DNA of 64,000 bases from Flavobacterium sp. (GCF_004211145.1 NZ_SEBS01000024.1:42332-106331), one strand, 5' to 3'; shown: positions 10,201 to 20,509, numbered from the stretch's first letter. The notes: generated from the sequence alone by a model not told the origin. Numbers and translations are program-made.

Positions 10201-12372
10201 ACGAATGAAGGCAGCAGCATCAAGCTCCAATCGCAATCCACAGCAATGGACGCGCCACTCGAAGCGACGTTCACTGACTTTAAGCTCGAGACGATTACCG
10301 AAATCATCGCCAAGGACAGCAAGGAAGGTTTGTCAATAGGCGGAAGCCTGAACGGAAACGTATTGCTCAAAAACCTTGCGACGAATCCGGTTTTCACATC
10401 CGACCTGACGATCGAGCAACTCACGGTGAGCAAGGACACGGTCGGGAACGTGAACATCAAGGTCGACAATATCGTTGCCAATACGTATCGCGCCGACGTG
10501 GTGATTTCAGGCAACGACAACCAGGTAAATCTCAACGGAAACTACCGCGCCGACACCAAGACTTTTGACCTTGATCTCGACATGCAGCGTTTGCAGATGA
10601 TGAGCGTTCAGGCGTTCAGTATGGGCCAATTGTCAAAAAGCAGCGGCTTCCTCTCGGGCAAACTCAAGGTCACGGGAACGGCCGACAATCCGAACATCGA
10701 CGGAGACATCGCGTTCAACGATTCGAAATTCACGATCACGCAACTCAATTCGGAATTGCGCGTTTCAGACGAACGAATCACGTTCAACAACGAAGGAATC
10801 AACTTCGATAAGTTCGAATTCGTGGATTCCGACAACAATAAACTAAGCCTCGACGGACGCGTGCTCACTCAGAATTACCGCGACTTCGGGTTCGACTTGA
10901 AAATCCGCGCCGACAATTTCAAGGCCGTGAATTCGACCGAAAAAGACAGCGACCTGTTCTACGGGAAACTGTTTATCGACACGAATCTGAATGTCGCCGG
11001 AGATTTGAACAAACCTGTCGTGACGGGCTCGCTCAAGGTGAACAAAGACACGAAATTCACCGTCGTGTTGCCGCAACAGGATCCGGGAATCGCCGACCGC
11101 GAAGGAATCGTTGAATTCATCGACGTCGACAATCCCGAACTCACTGAAAAATTGATGACTGAAAAGGATTCGCTGAGCACGTCGAAGTTCAAGGGAATGG
11201 ACATCGACGTAAACATCGAGATCAATAAAGAAGCGACGCTTTCACTCGTAATCGACAAAGGAAACGGCGATTATCTGGAACTCAAGGGCGAGGCGCGGCT
11301 CAACGGCGGCATCGATCCATCGGGAAAAACGAGTCTGACGGGACGTTACGAACTCAAGGAAGGTTTCTACCAAATGTCGTTCAACTTGATCAAACGCAAG
11401 TTCGAGATCGCCGACGGCAGTTACATTTTATGGACGGGCGAACCGACGTCGGCCAACATCAACATTACGGCCGTTTATACCGCGAACACCGCGCCTATCG
11501 ATTTGATCGGGAACCAATTAACGGGAACCGATTCTGAAAAGAACATCTACAAACAACGGCTTCCGTTCCAGGCGCAACTCAAGATGCAGGGCGAATTGTT
11601 GAAACCCGAAATCACGTTTGACATTGTCTTGCCCGACAAGAACTACGGCGTTTCAAGCGATGTCGTCGATGCATCGAGGACCAAACTCGAAGAATTGAGA
11701 CGCGATCCCGCCGAATTGAACAAACAGGTTTTCGCGCTTCTTTTGTTGAACCGATTCATAGGCGAAAATCCATTCTCGAGCGAAGCCGGCGGTTTGTCGG
11801 GCGAGACGTTCGCACGCCAGTCGGTAAGCAAAATCCTGTCGCAACAACTCAACAACCTCGCGACCGAACTGGTAAAAGGCGTCGAATTCAACTTCGATCT
11901 CGAATCGAGCGATGACTACACGACGGGCTCGCGCGAAAACCGCACCGACTTGAATGTCGCGGTTTCGAAACGCTTGCTCAACGACCGACTCAACGTCACG
12001 GTCGGCAGCAGCTTCGGGCTCGAAGGTCCGCAGCAGGCGAATGAGGAAACGAACAACATCGCCGGAGATTTGTCGGCCGAATACCAACTCACGCGTGACG
12101 GTCGCTATGCCGTGCGCGCCTATCGCAAAAACGAATACCAAATGGCGTTGCAAGGCCAAGTAATCGAAACGGGCGTCGCGTTCATCATCACGATGGATTA
12201 CAACAAATTCAACGAACTGTTCCATCGCAGCCCCGAGGAAAAGCGAATGATACGCGAAGACCGCAAGCGCAAGAAAGAGAAAAAGGAAGCCGATGCGAAG
12301 AAAAAAGCCGAGAACGACGCCAAATTAAAAGAACTTGAACAAACTGAACCGGAAGATGGAAGCCAGGATTAA
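7258..12372 (+). CDS. tamB: Translocation/assembly module TamB (DUF490/AsmA-like), TTG start
   Basis: 1704 aa; N-terminal TM helix, long beta-helical repeats, C-terminal DUF490-like region; directly upstream of TamL. Confidence 0.85.
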   Translation: MNKYVRKSLKISAWTVGIVIGLFLLIVLLIQVPAVQNYIKDKAVTYLEGKIKTPVRIDRIEIGLPKKVIVEGVFLRDQKGDTLILAEKIAVDIDLFKLMSNTVEINSIDLKGINANVTRSRDSIFNFDYILKAFDSGEPKDPNAKPMKFSIKKVNLDRIKVRFDDAITKNDLTVALHHFDTKIKKFDLDKSDFDVPKITMDGLKLSLKQGELIREIGQNTAEVADSLAKNPSFKIKLGEIDFKRISIGYDNAGTRLNSGLSLDKLRMKFDKTDIQKQTLAISAMEMKGLKGGFTIGKIKQVKMNREIQLESKAANTGWNVKLDQADISDVNFRFDDENSAPVAKGIDYKHLELSKFKLKATQLSYTTSVISGNVREFAMRDKSGVEIEELRTDFFYGQTRAHLKNLYLKTPNTLVRDHVVVTYPSLESIKENPGELGVNASFDDSHLAFSDILQFVPTLADTNPFKDNPNAIVFLNGSVSGKLRDLTIPNIEISGIGNTRLAASGRIIGLPDAKNAYFDLNIREVNTTAKDINGFVPPGTIPNNIQLPTNILLSGTFKGKANNLNANLNLKSSFGNAKVKATFDARTKNREKYNADVALDNFDLGKLLKNDSIGKISLKTKVIGTGLDPKTATAKLDGRLIKADFNGYTYKNLDLKGDIKNGKFNATASMDDPNLTFDMVSSGNFRDKYPAVKLDLNIDMADLDKLNLHAGPMKLKGKVVADMDSTNPDMLNGTVNAYHFVIANEKEQFQLDSLTATAVSTADSTKLALKSQFLRAEMNGKYKLTKVGTALSNTIAKYYSTKPKSEARKEDVGNQEFEFSADVNNDPVLLKLVPELTRLEPIHIEGGYKSSIDSLAVKGTIPRLVYADNTISGGVIDIHTEQDSLVYNINIDQIENKQFQLPDTNLNGTVKDNVVTYTLRVRDLSGKEHYRIAGDMKAIEQITQIHLNPDGLVLNYDPWTIATDNKISLGSGGVNAQDFEMTNEGSSIKLQSQSTAMDAPLEATFTDFKLETITEIIAKDSKEGLSIGGSLNGNVLLKNLATNPVFTSDLTIEQLTVSKDTVGNVNIKVDNIVANTYRADVVISGNDNQVNLNGNYRADTKTFDLDLDMQRLQMMSVQAFSMGQLSKSSGFLSGKLKVTGTADNPNIDGDIAFNDSKFTITQLNSELRVSDERITFNNEGINFDKFEFVDSDNNKLSLDGRVLTQNYRDFGFDLKIRADNFKAVNSTEKDSDLFYGKLFIDTNLNVAGDLNKPVVTGSLKVNKDTKFTVVLPQQDPGIADREGIVEFIDVDNPELTEKLMTEKDSLSTSKFKGMDIDVNIEINKEATLSLVIDKGNGDYLELKGEARLNGGIDPSGKTSLTGRYELKEGFYQMSFNLIKRKFEIADGSYILWTGEPTSANINITAVYTANTAPIDLIGNQLTGTDSEKNIYKQRLPFQAQLKMQGELLKPEITFDIVLPDKNYGVSSDVVDASRTKLEELRRDPAELNKQVFALLLLNRFIGENPFSSEAGGLSGETFARQSVSKILSQQLNNLATELVKGVEFNFDLESSDDYTTGSRENRTDLNVAVSKRLLNDRLNVTVGSSFGLEGPQQANEETNNIAGDLSAEYQLTRDGRYAVRAYRKNEYQMALQGQVIETGVAFIITMDYNKFNELFHRSPEEKRMIREDRKRKKEKKEADAKKKAENDAKLKELEQTEPEDGSQD

Positions 12373-12392
12373 ACATTACTTTTATCTTTTTT

Positions 12393-12470
12393 GCAGCAGA
12401 TTCGCGGATTTTGCTAAGCATTTTTCCACGCAACAATCCGTATTGAAATCTGCGGATCCGCGACTAAAAA
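12393..12470. repeat. Copy of the 'cagattcgcggattt / aaatctgcggatccgcgac' intergenic hairpin element
   Basis: gcagcagattcgcggatttt...aaatctgcggatccgcgactaa, inverted arms similar to the 6726-6935 cluster. Confidence 0.6.
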
Positions 12471-14773
12471 AAATTCTCGGCCTACTAATTTGCGCGCTGA
12501 TCGCAGCCTGCAGCAACACGCGTTTCCTTCCCGAAGGCGAACTTCTGTACACGGGAACCGAAGTCACCGTCAAAGATTCGGTCATGAAGAAAAAAGACCG
12601 CAAAGCACTCGAAAAAGAATTAAAAGGATTGGTGCGCCCGATTCCGAACAAATCCATTCTGGGTCTGCGTCCGAAATTATACATCTACAACATCGCGGGC
12701 GAACCCAAGAAAGAAAAGGGTTTCCGACACTGGTTGCGCAACAAAGTCGGTGAAGCGCCCGTGCTTTTCAGCAAAGTCGATCTCGATTACAACGCCGATA
12801 TATTGCAGAATTACGCTGAAAACAAAGGTTACTTCAAAACCAAGGTCTCGGCCGATTCCACACGCAGCGGCAAGCGCGCAAAATCAGAATTTACGGTCAC
12901 GCCGGGCCCGAGATATACCATCAAGAGCGTCACGTTCCCGAAGGACACGCTAGATTCGACTGATCTCGACAGCACGATCGCCAGGACGCAACGGCGCAGC
13001 CTGCTGAAGGTCGGGGACGGTTATGACCTTGATATCATCAAGGACGAACGCGAGCGCATCGACAATCGGCTCAAGCAGAAAGGGTATTTCTTTTTCAACG
13101 CCGATTATCTGAAAGTGCAGATCGACAGTACGATCGGCGAACACAAGGTCGATTTGTTCGTGAAGGTAAAATCGGACACGCCCGAGGACGCGAAAAAAGT
13201 TTACCGAATTAACGACATTTTCATCTATCCGAACTACACGCGCCAACGCGATACGGTCGGCGTGGATTCGACCGACGTCACGTATTACAATGACTTCACG
13301 ATCATCGATAAGAAAAACTTGTTCAAACCAAGGATTTTCGACCGCACGATGTACTTCAAGAAAGGCGACGTCTACAGCCGCACGAACCATAATTTAACAT
13401 TGAACCGACTCACGAACCTGGGTGTTTTCAAGTTCGTCAAAAACGATTTTAAAGTGGTCGACGATGAAGAAGGAACCAACCTCGATGCGTTTTATTATTT
13501 GACGCCGCTTCCGAAGAAATCGATCCGCGTGGAAGTCGTCGGAAAAACGAATTCGGCGAATTATACGGGAACCGAACTCAACGTGAACTGGAGCAACCGA
13601 AACACGTTCAAAGGCGCCGAATTGCTGCAGATTACGGCTTTCGGCGGGCTCGAAGTCCAGGTTTCGGGACAAAACAAAGGCTTCAACGTGTACCGCGTCG
13701 GTGGCGAAGCGAATCTGGTCTGGCCGCGTTTCATTTCGCCTTTCAAGTTCGAATCGGCAAGCGGTTTCATGCCGAAGACCAAAGCAACGTTGGGTTACGA
13801 GTATCAGATGCGCGAACAATTGTACTCGCTCAACTCGTTCAAGGGTTCGTTCAGTTATTTGTGGAAGGAAAACGTGCGCAAGGAACACGAGTTAAAAGTC
13901 ACCGAAGTCACGTACGTAAATCCGGGAAACATCACCGATTTGTACCGACAACGCATTCTAGAAGATGAAACCGGAACGCTCGAAAAAGTAATCCAGCAGC
14001 AATTGATTTTCGGACCCGTGTATTCATACACATATACGAACACGATGCGCCAGCGACTCAAAAACACGATCTATTTCAAAGGGACTTTGGACGTTGCGGG
14101 AACGATCGCCGGATTCGCGACGGGCGCAAATGTCCAAAAAGGCGACACGACGAAGGTTTTTGGCGTGCCGTTCAGCCAGTATGTGAAGATCGAGGCCGAG
14201 TTCCGACACTATCACAAGTTTAATCCGAACACACAATTGGCGAGCCGCGTAATCTTCGGGTATGGATATTCGTATGGGAATTCGGGCGAATTGCCGTTCA
14301 TCAAACAATTTTTCATCGGAGGAACGAATAGTATCCGAGCGTTCAGGGCGCGCTCGATCGGGCCTGGAACATTCTACGAGGACGTACCCGACGACGATTT
14401 CCTACCCGATCAATCGGGAGACGTAAAACTCGAAATGAACACTGAAGTCCGACAAAAACTATTTAGTGTCGTGCACGGAGCGGCTTTCATCGACGCCGGA
14501 AACATCTGGCTTCGCAACAACGGAACGGCCGAAAATCCAAAACCCGGAGCGAAGTTCACGGGCAAATTCATGAACGAACTCGCCGTGGGAACCGGATTGG
14601 GATTGCGTTTCGACCTGTCGTTCCTCGTGCTCAGAACCGACTTGGCGTTTCCGCTTCGCAAACCGTATTTACCTGAAGGCGACCGTTGGGTTCTCGATCA
14701 GATCGATTTCGGAAGCGGCGCTTGGAGGAAAGAGAATTTGGTGTTTAATTTGGCGATTGGATATCCGTTTTAG
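12443..14773 (+). CDS. tamL: BamA/TamA-family outer membrane lipoprotein TamL
   Basis: Lipobox LLICALIAAC; POTRA-like N-terminus, barrel C-terminus GTNSIRAFRARSIGPG. ORF opens at 12335; TTG 12443 fits a lipoprotein signal better. Confidence 0.75.
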   Translation: MKSADPRLKKILGLLICALIAACSNTRFLPEGELLYTGTEVTVKDSVMKKKDRKALEKELKGLVRPIPNKSILGLRPKLYIYNIAGEPKKEKGFRHWLRNKVGEAPVLFSKVDLDYNADILQNYAENKGYFKTKVSADSTRSGKRAKSEFTVTPGPRYTIKSVTFPKDTLDSTDLDSTIARTQRRSLLKVGDGYDLDIIKDERERIDNRLKQKGYFFFNADYLKVQIDSTIGEHKVDLFVKVKSDTPEDAKKVYRINDIFIYPNYTRQRDTVGVDSTDVTYYNDFTIIDKKNLFKPRIFDRTMYFKKGDVYSRTNHNLTLNRLTNLGVFKFVKNDFKVVDDEEGTNLDAFYYLTPLPKKSIRVEVVGKTNSANYTGTELNVNWSNRNTFKGAELLQITAFGGLEVQVSGQNKGFNVYRVGGEANLVWPRFISPFKFESASGFMPKTKATLGYEYQMREQLYSLNSFKGSFSYLWKENVRKEHELKVTEVTYVNPGNITDLYRQRILEDETGTLEKVIQQQLIFGPVYSYTYTNTMRQRLKNTIYFKGTLDVAGTIAGFATGANVQKGDTTKVFGVPFSQYVKIEAEFRHYHKFNPNTQLASRVIFGYGYSYGNSGELPFIKQFFIGGTNSIRAFRARSIGPGTFYEDVPDDDFLPDQSGDVKLEMNTEVRQKLFSVVHGAAFIDAGNIWLRNNGTAENPKPGAKFTGKFMNELAVGTGLGLRFDLSFLVLRTDLAFPLRKPYLPEGDRWVLDQIDFGSGAWRKENLVFNLAIGYPF

Positions 14774-14826
14774 GTTAATTAGTAAATCAGTGAATGGACG
14801 TTTTGGCTAATTAAACGCTTAACGAA

Positions 14827-17800
14827 TTAAACCCCAACGGGCAAATACACATAAAACGACGCGCCCTCGCCCGCCTGGCTTCTTGCCGTAATGAATCCAT
14901 GGTGGTTTTCGACGATTTTCTTACACAAAGCGAGTCCGATACCGGTTCCTGAAAATGAGGTTCGTTGATTCAATCGTTGGAAGATCGTGAAGATTTGCGC
15001 CGCGTATTTCTGGTCGAACCCGATGCCGTTGTCTGAGAAAATCAACTCCAAAAATGAAACGTCGTTGGGTAATTTCGTCTCGAACGGAATGTCCTGATTC
15101 CTGACCACACGACATTTTATAGTGAGCACGGGCGATACTTCGGTGAACTTCAACGCATTTCCGATCAGGTTCGAAAACAATTGGTTCAACTGCAACGGGA
15201 TCGCCTTGATCGAAGGCAACTCATCGACGAGCACGACCGCGCCTTTTTCCTCGATGAGCAATTCGTAATCGGTGAGCACGTTTTGTAGGACCGCATTGAT
15301 GTCGACGGTTACAAAATGGTCTTCGGTTTTTGACAATCGGCTGTAATTGAGAACCGCGCGAATCAGGTCGGACATTCTTTCAGCCGACGAATTTATCTTC
15401 TCGAAGTATCGGTTCACGGCTTCAGGATCGCCCATGCTACGTTCGAGCATTCCCGTAAACATCTGGATCTTGCGCAACGGTTCCTGCAAATCGTGTGACG
15501 CGATGTACGCGAATTGCTCGAGCTCGCGGTTCTGGAATTCGAGTTCGGCGTTGTATTTCTTCATGCGATCCTCTGACAATTTTCGCTCGGTAAGATCGCG
15601 CGTCACTTTTGAAAAGCCGATCACGTTGTTTTCGCTGTCGTGAAGCGCCGTGATCGAAATACTTCCCCAAAAAACGGTGCCGTCTTTCCTGACGCGATAA
15701 CCTTCGTCAGTGGCGCGGCCGTTCAATGCGGCTTCGGCGATCAGGCGTTGCGGCAAACGGGTTTGTTGGTCTTCAGGCAAATAAAATATCGTGAAACTCC
15801 TGCCGACGATGTCGTTTTCGTTGTAACCTTTAATGTTTTCGGCACCTCGATTCCAGTTGAGGATCGTGCCGTCGGTATCGAGTAAGATGATCGCGTAATC
15901 CTGGACTTCCTCGGTCATGCGCTGGAAACGTTCCTCGCTCACACGGAGTTCCTTGTCTTTCTCTTTGAGACTTTGCGTCCGGTCGATGACTTTTTGCTGC
16001 AATTTCGATGTCCGAAGTTTCTCATTCGTGATATCGAGCACGGTTCCGAACATTTTTGCGGGTTCGCCCGTCGCGTCGTTCTCGATTTTTCCGTTGAGCC
16101 GAATCCAATGCACCGAACCGTCGTCCCAAATGATCCGCGCCTCATAAAACAACAACCCGGTTTGCATGGCCTCGTTCACGGCTGCGTTTCTCGTGACGAG
16201 ATCGTCGGGGTGGATTTTATCGACAAAGTCGGAATGGTGAAACGATGTCGCGGCCGCATATCCAAAAATCTCGGCCAAACGATTCGAGTAGATGAACGAA
16301 TCTTCGTGGAAAACCCATTCGAAACTTCCCATCCGAGCGGCTTCTACCGCCAGTTTATGACGAATTTCGCTCGCTTGGATCGCGTTGCGCGTCGTTACGC
16401 TTTCAGTTATATCGTCGGCGACGACCATGATACCCGACACCGTTCCGTCTTCTTCGTAAAACGGTTCGTACACGAATTTGATGTAGATCTTCTCGGCGGT
16501 TCCGTTCCGAAGCACTTCGAGCGGCATTTCTTCAGCGATATACGTTTCGCCGCTGTTGTAAACTTGGGTTAGCAAATCGCGGTAACCTTGGCGCGCGACT
16601 TCGGGGATGCCTTCGAAAACAGGGCGATTGAGCATCGTTTCGGCGTCTTTCCCCCAAATATCGAGAATGCGTTGGTTCGCGGTTTCCACGATAAAATCCG
16701 AACCGCGAAGCAAACAGATCGCGACCGGAGCCTGCATGAAAACATTATGTAGCTGGCGGTCGATGTGTTCACGTGTCTTGGCCATCCTGAGCTGCGAATG
16801 GATGCGCGCGAGCAGTTCCTTGGCAGAGAACGGCTTGACCAGATAATCGTCGGCACCCAATTCGTAGCCTTCGATTTTGGCCTCTTCACCTGCGCGTGCC
16901 GATAATAAAAGTACGGGGATATGTTTCGTGACCGGATCCGATTTCACGTGTTGCAACATCTCGATCCCGTCCATCACGGGCATCATGATATCGCTCACGA
17001 TCAGATCAGGGCTGAATTCGGCGACTTTTTCGAGTGCCTGTTTTCCATTTTCGGCCAGAATGACATTGTAGTGTTTTTCGAGCAGTTTGACTATATAATC
17101 CCGCATGTCGGCATTGTCGTCGGCCACAAGGATTTTGTATTGTTGGCCGTTCGATTTGGGTTCGGCGACAGGATCAGTTTCGGGAACATTATGCAACACT
17201 TCTTCGCTGTAACGCGTCGGGACGATCTTGTCGGGCAATTCGTCGGTGGCGATTTCCTCGTCGTGCAGATGTTTGCGTCCGATAGGCATTTGAATCGAGA
17301 ATACCGTGCCTTCGCCTTCGACGCTCTGCACTGAAATCGTGCCGTGGTTCAACTGTACGAGTTCCTTCACGAGCGACAATCCGATTCCCGAACCTTCGTA
17401 ACTGCGGCCTGCGGCGTTCTTCACACGATGGAAACGCTCAAAAAGATGCGGCATCTCCGATTCCGGAATTCCGGTTCCCGTGTCTGAAACGGTTAAAGTC
17501 ACATGACTTTCGCTTTCGATGACGCTGACGGTAATTTTGCCCGAAAGCGTGTATTTGTAAGCGTTCGAAAGTAAGTTGAGTACGATTTTTTCCCACATGT
17601 CGGTGTCGACGAAAACCGCGGATTTTACGTCGGTCCGAATTTCGAAGTCCAAACCGACTTTGTCGAACAGCGATTGGAACGAACTCGCGAGATCGGCCGT
17701 GTATTGTCCGAGACAGATCCCACGGAACTTTACCTTGACGCGTCCGGCCTCGATTCGGCTGAAATCCAGCAACGAATTCACCAATCGCAGCAATCGCATC

Positions 17801-18984
17801 GCGTTCCTGTGCGTGATTTCGAGGTTTCCCTTGTCTTGGGTCGTGAAATTTTCGGCCGACGAGTTCAGCATTTCCTCGATCGGGCCGAGCATCAACGTGA
17901 GCGGCGTCCGGAACTCGTGGCTGATATTGCTGAAGAAAATCGTCTTCGCCTGATCGATCTCGGCGAGCGCCTCTGCCCTTTTCTGTTCGCGTTTGAGTGC
18001 GTAAGCGTTGTTGAGCGCCGTCGAAATCTGGTCGGCTATCAAATTGAAAAAGTCGATATAGTCGTCGTCGAGCAGTCGATGCGGATTGAGCCCGACCGAT
18101 AACAACGCGAACGGGAATTCATGATCGGGCTGTAAAATCGGGAGCAATAAGACGTCGTTCGGAGATTCTTCCCAAAACGGACTGTTCATGCTTCCGAAAC
18201 GTTCGATCACATTCGAAACGGTCTGGATTTTACCGGTTTGGATGACCTGCCATAACTCGGGATATACTTCTTTTTGTGCTTCGATATAAATGACCTCGGG
18301 CGCGAGTGATTTCGGGAGTTCGTAGAGATCGCCCACAAGTTTCATCTGCGTGCCATCGTTCGATATCTCATAAAGCGCCACCGATGGAAAATCCTGCGGG
18401 TTCGCCTCAAGCGCCTGCAACGATTTTTGATAAATCTCGTGATTCGTCTTTACGCCCGAGATATTCTTGGAAATCTCACGCAACGTGCGCAACTGGCGTT
18501 CGCCCATGATGCGTCTGGTGTCGTCGGTGTTGGCGCAGATAATGCCTTGGGTCGTGCCGTCGTCTCCGGGAACCGGGCTGTATGAAAATGTGTAATAGGT
18601 TTCTTCGACATAGCCGTTTCGGTCCATGAGCAGTAAAAGTGCCTCGTCGTACGTCCCGGTGTTTTCCTCCATTACGGTCTTGGCGCGCGGCTCGACTTCG
18701 TTCCAGATTTCCTTCCAGACGACAGACGCGGGTTGCCCGAGCGCCTCGGGATGTTTGCCTCCGACGATCGATTTGTAGGCGTCATTGTAGATGTTGATGA
18801 GCTCGCTTCCCCACCAAACGAACATAGGTTGGCGCGAGGTCAGGATAATCCGGATCGATGTGCGCAGACTTTGCGGCCACGTCGACGGATCACCTAAAGG
18901 TGTGTCGCTCCAGTCTTTTTCGCGTATGAGTTGTCCGAGTTCGCCTCCGCCATCAAGAAATGATTTTGCCGAAACTACAGTCAT
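14827..18984 (-). CDS. Hybrid sensor histidine kinase with two kinase cores and an internal receiver
   Basis: Order PAS-like/GAF - HisKA (NISHEFRTPL) - HATPase (GSGIGLSLVKEL) - REC (ILVADDNADMRD..DIMMPVMDG) - PAS x3 - HisKA (IASHDLQEPLRK) - HATPase (GTGIGLALCKKI). Confidence 0.9.
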   Translation of the reverse strand: MTVVSAKSFLDGGGELGQLIREKDWSDTPLGDPSTWPQSLRTSIRIILTSRQPMFVWWGSELINIYNDAYKSIVGGKHPEALGQPASVVWKEIWNEVEPRAKTVMEENTGTYDEALLLLMDRNGYVEETYYTFSYSPVPGDDGTTQGIICANTDDTRRIMGERQLRTLREISKNISGVKTNHEIYQKSLQALEANPQDFPSVALYEISNDGTQMKLVGDLYELPKSLAPEVIYIEAQKEVYPELWQVIQTGKIQTVSNVIERFGSMNSPFWEESPNDVLLLPILQPDHEFPFALLSVGLNPHRLLDDDYIDFFNLIADQISTALNNAYALKREQKRAEALAEIDQAKTIFFSNISHEFRTPLTLMLGPIEEMLNSSAENFTTQDKGNLEITHRNAMRLLRLVNSLLDFSRIEAGRVKVKFRGICLGQYTADLASSFQSLFDKVGLDFEIRTDVKSAVFVDTDMWEKIVLNLLSNAYKYTLSGKITVSVIESESHVTLTVSDTGTGIPESEMPHLFERFHRVKNAAGRSYEGSGIGLSLVKELVQLNHGTISVQSVEGEGTVFSIQMPIGRKHLHDEEIATDELPDKIVPTRYSEEVLHNVPETDPVAEPKSNGQQYKILVADDNADMRDYIVKLLEKHYNVILAENGKQALEKVAEFSPDLIVSDIMMPVMDGIEMLQHVKSDPVTKHIPVLLLSARAGEEAKIEGYELGADDYLVKPFSAKELLARIHSQLRMAKTREHIDRQLHNVFMQAPVAICLLRGSDFIVETANQRILDIWGKDAETMLNRPVFEGIPEVARQGYRDLLTQVYNSGETYIAEEMPLEVLRNGTAEKIYIKFVYEPFYEEDGTVSGIMVVADDITESVTTRNAIQASEIRHKLAVEAARMGSFEWVFHEDSFIYSNRLAEIFGYAAATSFHHSDFVDKIHPDDLVTRNAAVNEAMQTGLLFYEARIIWDDGSVHWIRLNGKIENDATGEPAKMFGTVLDITNEKLRTSKLQQKVIDRTQSLKEKDKELRVSEERFQRMTEEVQDYAIILLDTDGTILNWNRGAENIKGYNENDIVGRSFTIFYLPEDQQTRLPQRLIAEAALNGRATDEGYRVRKDGTVFWGSISITALHDSENNVIGFSKVTRDLTERKLSEDRMKKYNAELEFQNRELEQFAYIASHDLQEPLRKIQMFTGMLERSMGDPEAVNRYFEKINSSAERMSDLIRAVLNYSRLSKTEDHFVTVDINAVLQNVLTDYELLIEEKGAVVLVDELPSIKAIPLQLNQLFSNLIGNALKFTEVSPVLTIKCRVVRNQDIPFETKLPNDVSFLELIFSDNGIGFDQKYAAQIFTIFQRLNQRTSFSGTGIGLALCKKIVENHHGFITARSQAGEGASFYVYLPVGV

Positions 18985-18985
18985 T

Positions 18986-19369
18986 TCATTTTAGGATTTT
19001 TTCGAGCAATTGTTGCAAGTCAGTCATATTCGATGGTTTGGTCAAAAATTCGGTTGCACCAAGCGCGAGCATTTCCTCGGCGACATTGGGCGCAACGCCT
19101 GTCGAATATACGTAAATTGCGGTTTTATTCAAACGATTTATTTTGCGGATTTCTTCAAGTGTTTCGCGTCCGCCCATCATGGGCATGTTCATGTCGATGA
19201 AAATCACGTCGGGCGAGAAATTTTCATCCGATAATCTGGACATCGCCTCTATGCCATTATTGGCGAAAGTACATTGTATGGTGGAATCGATCGTATGGGC
19301 GGCGTCGCAGAAAAAATCCTGGTCATCTGCATCGTCATCAATAAAAAAACACTGCTTTGGGGAAGCCAT
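18986..19369 (-). CDS. Rcp1-type single-domain response regulator
   Basis: CFFIDDDADDQDFF...VIFIDMNMPMMGG...TKPSN; stop separated by 1 nt from the kinase ATG. Confidence 0.88.
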   Translation of the reverse strand: MASPKQCFFIDDDADDQDFFCDAAHTIDSTIQCTFANNGIEAMSRLSDENFSPDVIFIDMNMPMMGGRETLEEIRKINRLNKTAIYVYSTGVAPNVAEEMLALGATEFLTKPSNMTDLQQLLEKILK

Positions 19370-19720
19370 GATCGTAATAGGATAAATTGAGTGGTACTGA
19401 TTTTCGCGTCGGAATGGACGTATTTAACTTTTCATCATTCCGGAAGCCGCAAAACGCATACGCCAAAAACTGATTCGGGTTTGCAACCAAAGTTTTGACG
19501 TGACTGATTTTATGGGGTTGTTCGCATTCATGACATAATCTTTAACGGTTGCATACAAAAGTCGGTATCGCATAACGAATTATCTTACAGCATTACCATT
19601 CGCACCTTGTACGGTTACAATACTTGTGTGTCAAAGATGTAAGCTTTGCAACTGATTTTATAAGGCAAATTTCTGCCAGAAAACAAATCTTTGTGTGAAC
19701 GTTGCAAAATCGCAAAAAAC

Positions 19721-20509
19721 ATGAAAGCACTTTGGAAAGGCGGCATCAGCTTCGGGCTCGTGAACATTCCCGTGAAATTATACAGTGGTTCCCAGACACA
19801 TCGCATCGATCTGGACATGATCCGAAAAAAAGACCAATGCCGAATCGAATACGTGCGCGTCTGTAAAAAAGATGGGAAAGAAGTGCCGTGGGATGAGATT
19901 GCGAAAGGCTATAAAAAGGAGAACGGTGATTACGTGATTCTCGACAAGGCCGACATCGCGCGCGCCATGCCCGAGAAAACCCAGTCGATCGACATCTTCG
20001 AATTCGTAAAGGAAGACGAAATCGCATCCAAATACCTCGAAAAACCATATCTCGTGGAACCCGATAAAATCGCCGCAAAAACCTATGCGTTGTTGCGGGA
20101 CGCGCTTAAAAAATCGGGTAAAGTCGGATTGTGTAAATTCATTATCCGACAGTCGGAACACCTTGGCATCCTGAAGGAGGAAGACGGCGCGATCCTATTG
20201 ATCCAAATCCGATTCGACCAGGATCTTCGCGATCCTCACGAACTAAACCTGCCCGCAAAAAACATCACGATCAGCAAGAAAGAACTCGATATGGCGATGA
20301 ACATCATCGACCAGCTTACCGATAAGTTCGAACCCGAAAAATACAAAGACACGTACAAAGACGAATTGCTCAAAGTCATCAAGAAAAAAGCCGCGGCGAA
20401 AGGCAAAAAAGTAGTCGAGGACGAAGAACCGAAGAAGAAAAAAGAACGCCATCCGGCCGATGATTTGTTGGATCAGTTGCGGGCGAGTTTGGAAGCGATT
20501 AAGAATTGA
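19721..20509 (+). CDS. ku: NHEJ DNA end-binding protein Ku
   Basis: MKALWKGGISFGLVNIPVKLYSGSQTHRI..., Ku-core motifs; followed by ligD. Confidence 0.95.
   Translation: MKALWKGGISFGLVNIPVKLYSGSQTHRIDLDMIRKKDQCRIEYVRVCKKDGKEVPWDEIAKGYKKENGDYVILDKADIARAMPEKTQSIDIFEFVKEDEIASKYLEKPYLVEPDKIAAKTYALLRDALKKSGKVGLCKFIIRQSEHLGILKEEDGAILLIQIRFDQDLRDPHELNLPAKNITISKKELDMAMNIIDQLTDKFEPEKYKDTYKDELLKVIKKKAAAKGKKVVEDEEPKKKKERHPADDLLDQLRASLEAIKN

Noticed and set aside
14774-14826. ttaattag/ctaattaa inverted repeat between tamL and the hybrid kinase
   Set aside because: Short and AT-rich; may be a minor terminator, not clearly part of the array family.
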